8,172 bases of DNA from an uncultured Agitococcus sp. (GTDB lineage Bacteria; Pseudomonadota; Gammaproteobacteria; Pseudomonadales; Moraxellaceae): contig NZ_CALETI010000136.1 in the NCBI RefSeq assembly GCF_937920075.1, positions 1-8,172 of the forward strand, written 5' to 3'. How positions within the stretch are numbered: position 1 is the stretch's first letter; each line of letters opens with the position of its first letter. A model generated the notes under the pieces. The model saw only the letters and a list, made by a program, of their open reading frames with translations. It was not told the DNA's origin and made no database searches. Positions 5,210-8,172 of this stretch are shown here, piece after piece. A program made the position numbers and the translations under genes.

Positions 5210-8003
5210 AGCGATATTTTTTTAATAAATTATGTAAAGCATCTTGTTTGAGCGGTTTAGCCAAAAAGTCGGTCATTCCTGCGGCTAAACATTGGTTTTT
5301 ATCGCCCTCCAGAGCGTTTGCGGTAAGAGCAATAATGGGAGTGGCTTCTTTGGCATTTTTTTGCTCTAGGTGTCTAATACTACGAGTTGCATCAAAACCA
5401 TCCATTTCGGGCATTTGACAATCCATAAAAATTAAATCGTAGTCTTTTTCTTCGGCCATTTTGACTGCTTCTTTGCCATTATTAGCAATATCTACATCAA
5501 TGCCAATTTTTTCGAGCATTTTTAGGGCAACCTTTTGATTTACAATATTATCCTCAGCTAATAAGGCTCTAATTGCGCCACGATTAATGGCTGATGTGCT
5601 ATTAATAATTGGTGTATTTAATGTATTGTTCAATGATAAATTAGCATTAGTTTCTGACGTTTCGGCTAAGTTTTCTTTGGTTTGTAAAAAGGTTTTTTTA
5701 CCACTATTGAGCGCGGAGATTTCGTTAATTAATTGATAAAAGCGCAAAGGTTTGGCAATAAAACCATTAAAAGCACTATATAGGCTATTTGGCAAATTAC
5801 GCAAAGGTGTTTGGCTCATTAAAATCAAATGACTATTAGAAAAAATAGGATTTTGACGAATTGAATGTGCAAACGATAAGCCTTCAGATGATTTGGTGAG
5901 ATTCTGGTCAATTAAAATAAACGGTACACGAGGCGATAAGTGATTCATTAATTTTAGTTTAACTAAGCCTTCCTCGGCAGAGCTAGCGGTTTCAACACGC
6001 ATGCCATAGCGTTGTAAACAGTCGCTGATATGTTTGCGGTTGATTTCTAAACTGTCCACTACCAAAGCAGGCATAAAATACAACTCAGGATATTGTGGCA
6101 TAGAGCGTTCAACGGCATGTTGACGTTTTAGGCTAAGTTGTACTTTAAAGGTGGAACCAATACTAGGTGTGCTTTCGAGAGTAATTGTGCCACCCATTAA
6201 TTCTGATAAGCCTTTACTAATCGCAAGCCCTAAACCTGTGCCGCCAAAACGTCGTGTGGTGGTTGCATCTGCCTGAGAGAATAATTGGAATAATTTGCTT
6301 TGTTTATCAAGAGGAATACCAATGCCTGTATCAATGATTTCAATATTCAAATCAACAGTCGCAGGGGTAATAACATCGGCATAAATTTTTAAAGCGACAT
6401 AACCATTTTTAGTAAATTTAATCGCATTACCTAATAAATTGAGCAAAATTTGCCGAATACGATTAGGGTCACCAATGAGTGTTCGTGGGCAGCTTGGACT
6501 ATAAGCAAGTACTAATTCTATATTTTTGCTTTGAACTTGTGATAATAATAAATCACAGACTTCTTCACAAATTTTTTGTAAATCAAACGGAATCATTTCA
6601 ATGGTGAGTTTACCAGCCTCAATTTTAGAAAAGTCTAAAATGTCATTAATAATGGTTAATAAGGCTTGGCCAGAGTGATATAAAATACGCGAATATTCTT
6701 GTTGCTCATTATTTAAGGGAGTTTCTAATAATAATTGTGCCATGCCCAAAATACCATTCATGGGGGTTCTAATTTCATGGCTCATGGTTGCTAAAAATTC
6801 ACTTTTAGCTTTAGTCGCAGATTCGGCGGCTTCTTTGGCCGCAATTAATGCACTTTCTGTTTGTTTTTGAGTACTAATATCATTAATCGTGCCTGTTGTT
6901 CCACAAATTATCGTATTACCATGTTTGTCTTTTTCATAAATTAAACTAATCCATAAATCAACCCAAATTTCTTCATGTGCTGCAGTAATAATTTGTACAT
7001 TATCTCTAAACTCACTAATTGAACCATTAAATAATTTTTGAAGCGCATGAAAAATATGTTCTTGATGTTGCTCTGATAGAAAATCAACCATCGGTTTACC
7101 CAATGAATTTTCAATTGGATATTTACTTAACTTTTGCCATGCTTCGTTTAAAAAGCTAAACATAGTTTGAGTATTTGTTTGAAAAATAACTTCATGAACG
7201 TTGTTGATGACGTGACTATAACGTTCTTTAGATTGGATAAGTTCTTGACTTTGTTGATATAAACGTAAGGCAGATTGATTTAACGCGCTATGTAACTCTT
7301 GGATTTCTTCTAAATGAGAATCAATATGTATAGAGCTTTGCTCACCTTTTTTATAAACATCCAGTTGTTTGGCAAAATCAATTAAACGATTGAGTTGTTG
7401 AATAGGACTTTTTAATAAATAAAATAACAAAAAACCCGAAATAATAGAAATAATAAACGCAAATAATAAAGCTCTTTTTAAAATTTGCAAATAAGTATCA
7501 GATTGGTTTTTATAGTCATAGAGCATATATGCCCAACCATAATCGGCGATGGGCTGCCAAAAGAAAATCTGACTATTTTCTTTATCAACGGTATAATATA
7601 AATCCTTGGTTTTTGGTATTTTTAATTGGCTATTATTCGCTTTTTCAGTGGGTTCTTCATTCAATTTATGTTCAACATGAACTAAAACGGTGCCTTCATT
7701 GTCAGTAATAATTAATTCTCGAATTTCAGAGAAAATAGCTGTATTTAATAATAAAGTTCTAATAGATTTTTTGTTGGCAATTAATACATCTTGTTCAACA
7801 ATCGTACTGAGATTTTTGATGACCAAAATACCTTGATTAACGGCACTTTTTTGGTTGATTGTTCGTTGTTGTTGATAAATAGTTCCAGCAAAAATAGCCA
7901 AAGCTACACATAATGATATTGCAGAAAATACAGCCATTTGCCGTGTAAAATTACGCGGCAACAAAAAGCTAAGTTTTTTAAACATACCATTAATGATAGA
8001 CAT
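5202..8003 (-). CDS. Hybrid sensor histidine kinase with two receiver domains, BarA/GacS-like, no HPt
   Basis: Inner-membrane sensor that autophosphorylates on a histidine and passes phosphate to receiver aspartates. From ATG 8001-8003 it has 933 residues. Membrane segments are at about 22-43 and 177-198, bounding a periplasmic Cache/PAS-fold-like sensor (about 44-176). A HAMP-like linker (199-255) follows, then a PAS domain (about 258-378) and a coiled-coil linker (380-400). The H-box SHEIRTP has H409; the ATPase domain has N526 in GNAIKFT, DTGIGI from D558, and GGTGLGL (587-593). Receiver 1 (about 644-765) has D650, phospho-acceptor D699, S730 and K751, but Ser instead of the second acidic residue. 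Receiver 2 (about 811-930) is canonical: E817/D818, D861, T894, K916. The protein ends right after receiver 2, with no HPt domain as in BarA or GacS, so phosphate must go to a separate HPt protein or regulator. A TTG at 8037-8039 extends the frame, but the ATG lies 1 bp after the upstream gene's stop. No ribosome-binding site is clear, which suggests coupling. The signal sensed is unknown. Confidence 0.93.
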   Translation of the reverse strand: MSIINGMFKKLSFLLPRNFTRQMAVFSAISLCVALAIFAGTIYQQQRTINQKSAVNQGILVIKNLSTIVEQDVLIANKKSIRTLLLNTAIFSEIRELIITDNEGTVLVHVEHKLNEEPTEKANNSQLKIPKTKDLYYTVDKENSQIFFWQPIADYGWAYMLYDYKNQSDTYLQILKRALLFAFIISIISGFLLFYLLKSPIQQLNRLIDFAKQLDVYKKGEQSSIHIDSHLEEIQELHSALNQSALRLYQQSQELIQSKERYSHVINNVHEVIFQTNTQTMFSFLNEAWQKLSKYPIENSLGKPMVDFLSEQHQEHIFHALQKLFNGSISEFRDNVQIITAAHEEIWVDLWISLIYEKDKHGNTIICGTTGTINDISTQKQTESALIAAKEAAESATKAKSEFLATMSHEIRTPMNGILGMAQLLLETPLNNEQQEYSRILYHSGQALLTIINDILDFSKIEAGKLTIEMIPFDLQKICEEVCDLLLSQVQSKNIELVLAYSPSCPRTLIGDPNRIRQILLNLLGNAIKFTKNGYVALKIYADVITPATVDLNIEIIDTGIGIPLDKQSKLFQLFSQADATTTRRFGGTGLGLAISKGLSELMGGTITLESTPSIGSTFKVQLSLKRQHAVERSMPQYPELYFMPALVVDSLEINRKHISDCLQRYGMRVETASSAEEGLVKLKLMNHLSPRVPFILIDQNLTKSSEGLSFAHSIRQNPIFSNSHLILMSQTPLRNLPNSLYSAFNGFIAKPLRFYQLINEISALNSGKKTFLQTKENLAETSETNANLSLNNTLNTPIINSTSAINRGAIRALLAEDNIVNQKVALKMLEKIGIDVDIANNGKEAVKMAEEKDYDLIFMDCQMPEMDGFDATRSIRHLEQKNAKEATPIIALTANALEGDKNQCLAAGMTDFLAKPLKQDALHNLLKKYRFN

Positions 8004-8004
8004 A

Positions 8005-8172
8005 TTATTTGAGCGGGTTTTGATTGTTAAATTGTTCAATCAATGCCATTTCAAGTGCCCATAAGCGGTGTGCACCACAGACACTGATACGCTTCTCTCC
8101 TTGTAAATAAAAACTAGGTAATTCTGGTAGGTCAAGTTGCAACCATTGGTTAGTATTATGTTCAATCATACC
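8005..8172 (-). CDS. Unidentified protein, C-terminal part, cut by window edge
   Basis: An open frame enters from the right edge and stops with TAA at 8007-8005, 1 bp before the kinase ATG. Fifty-five codons are visible. The residues include WLQLDLPELPSFYLQG, then KRISVCGAHRLWALEMALIEQF, and a polar tail ending NPLK. An ATG at 8169-8167 could be a true start giving a 54-residue protein, but only three bases lie before it, so this may equally be the end of a longer protein. I do not recognise the family. The 1-bp spacing says it is in an operon with the histidine kinase and may be functionally linked to it. The composition (Trp, Cys, Leu-Pro motifs followed by a helix) suggests a folded cytosolic protein. 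Confidence 0.65.
   Translation of the reverse strand, partial: GMIEHNTNQWLQLDLPELPSFYLQGEKRISVCGAHRLWALEMALIEQFNNQNPLK

Noticed and set aside
5190..5224. Terminator between the two convergent genes
   Set aside because: The only palindrome is the loopless AT-only TTAATTAA core. It cannot form a stable hairpin with a loop, despite the following T-run.

Overview
The window is the end of an assembly contig from an AT-rich Gram-negative bacterium, most likely a gammaproteobacterium. The grounds are a bacterial-type IspA, a signal-peptide-bearing outer-membrane barrel, a gammaproteobacterial-style Zur operator and a BarA/GacS-like hybrid kinase. The protein style (Gln-rich, AT-rich codons, a small helical protein divergent from a zinc operon) reminds me of Moraxellaceae, but I cannot prove the family from sequence alone. 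Bases 1-18 are not biological: they match the 3' end of the Illumina TruSeq read-1 adapter, and they cut off the last codons of ispA.

Layout. Most genes lie on the minus strand. Reading that strand from about 4.7 kb down to 0: a zinc-uptake operon runs outer-membrane barrel (4662-3319), ZnuA-like binding protein (3310-2435), ZnuC-like ATPase (2365-1784), ZnuB-like permease (1782-976), followed by ispA (890 to the contig edge). A small helical protein of unknown function (4754-5209, plus strand) is transcribed divergently from the operon. It converges with a 933-residue hybrid histidine kinase (8003-5202, minus strand), and the two share an 8-bp overlap. The kinase starts 1 bp after the stop of an unidentified gene cut by the right edge (8172-8005).

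How it fits together. A 15-bp near-palindrome (4708-4722) resembling the Zur zinc-repressor box overlaps the predicted -10 of the barrel-znuA-znuC-znuB operon. This suggests a zinc-starvation regulon that includes a path across the outer membrane. The barrel has no TonB plug and carries a His-rich segment near its N-terminus, while the ZnuA-like protein lacks the long His-rich loop of classical ZnuA. A reasonable model is barrel -> periplasmic ZnuA -> ZnuB/ZnuC. The ABC proteins are divergent: the ATPase is short and has an altered region after its signature motif. The znuA-znuC and znuB-ispA gaps each hold a perfect 8-bp inverted repeat whose downstream arm abuts or overlaps the next gene's ribosome-binding region, and each also has a possible internal promoter.

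Start codons matter here. The longest possible reading frames of the barrel, znuC, znuB and the kinase begin at upstream GTG, TTG, ATG and TTG codons that the context argues against. The starts given here are my choices, explained in each entry. Apart from short intergenic gaps the window is fully coding. I saw no RNA genes, insertion sequences, CRISPR arrays or convincing intrinsic terminators.
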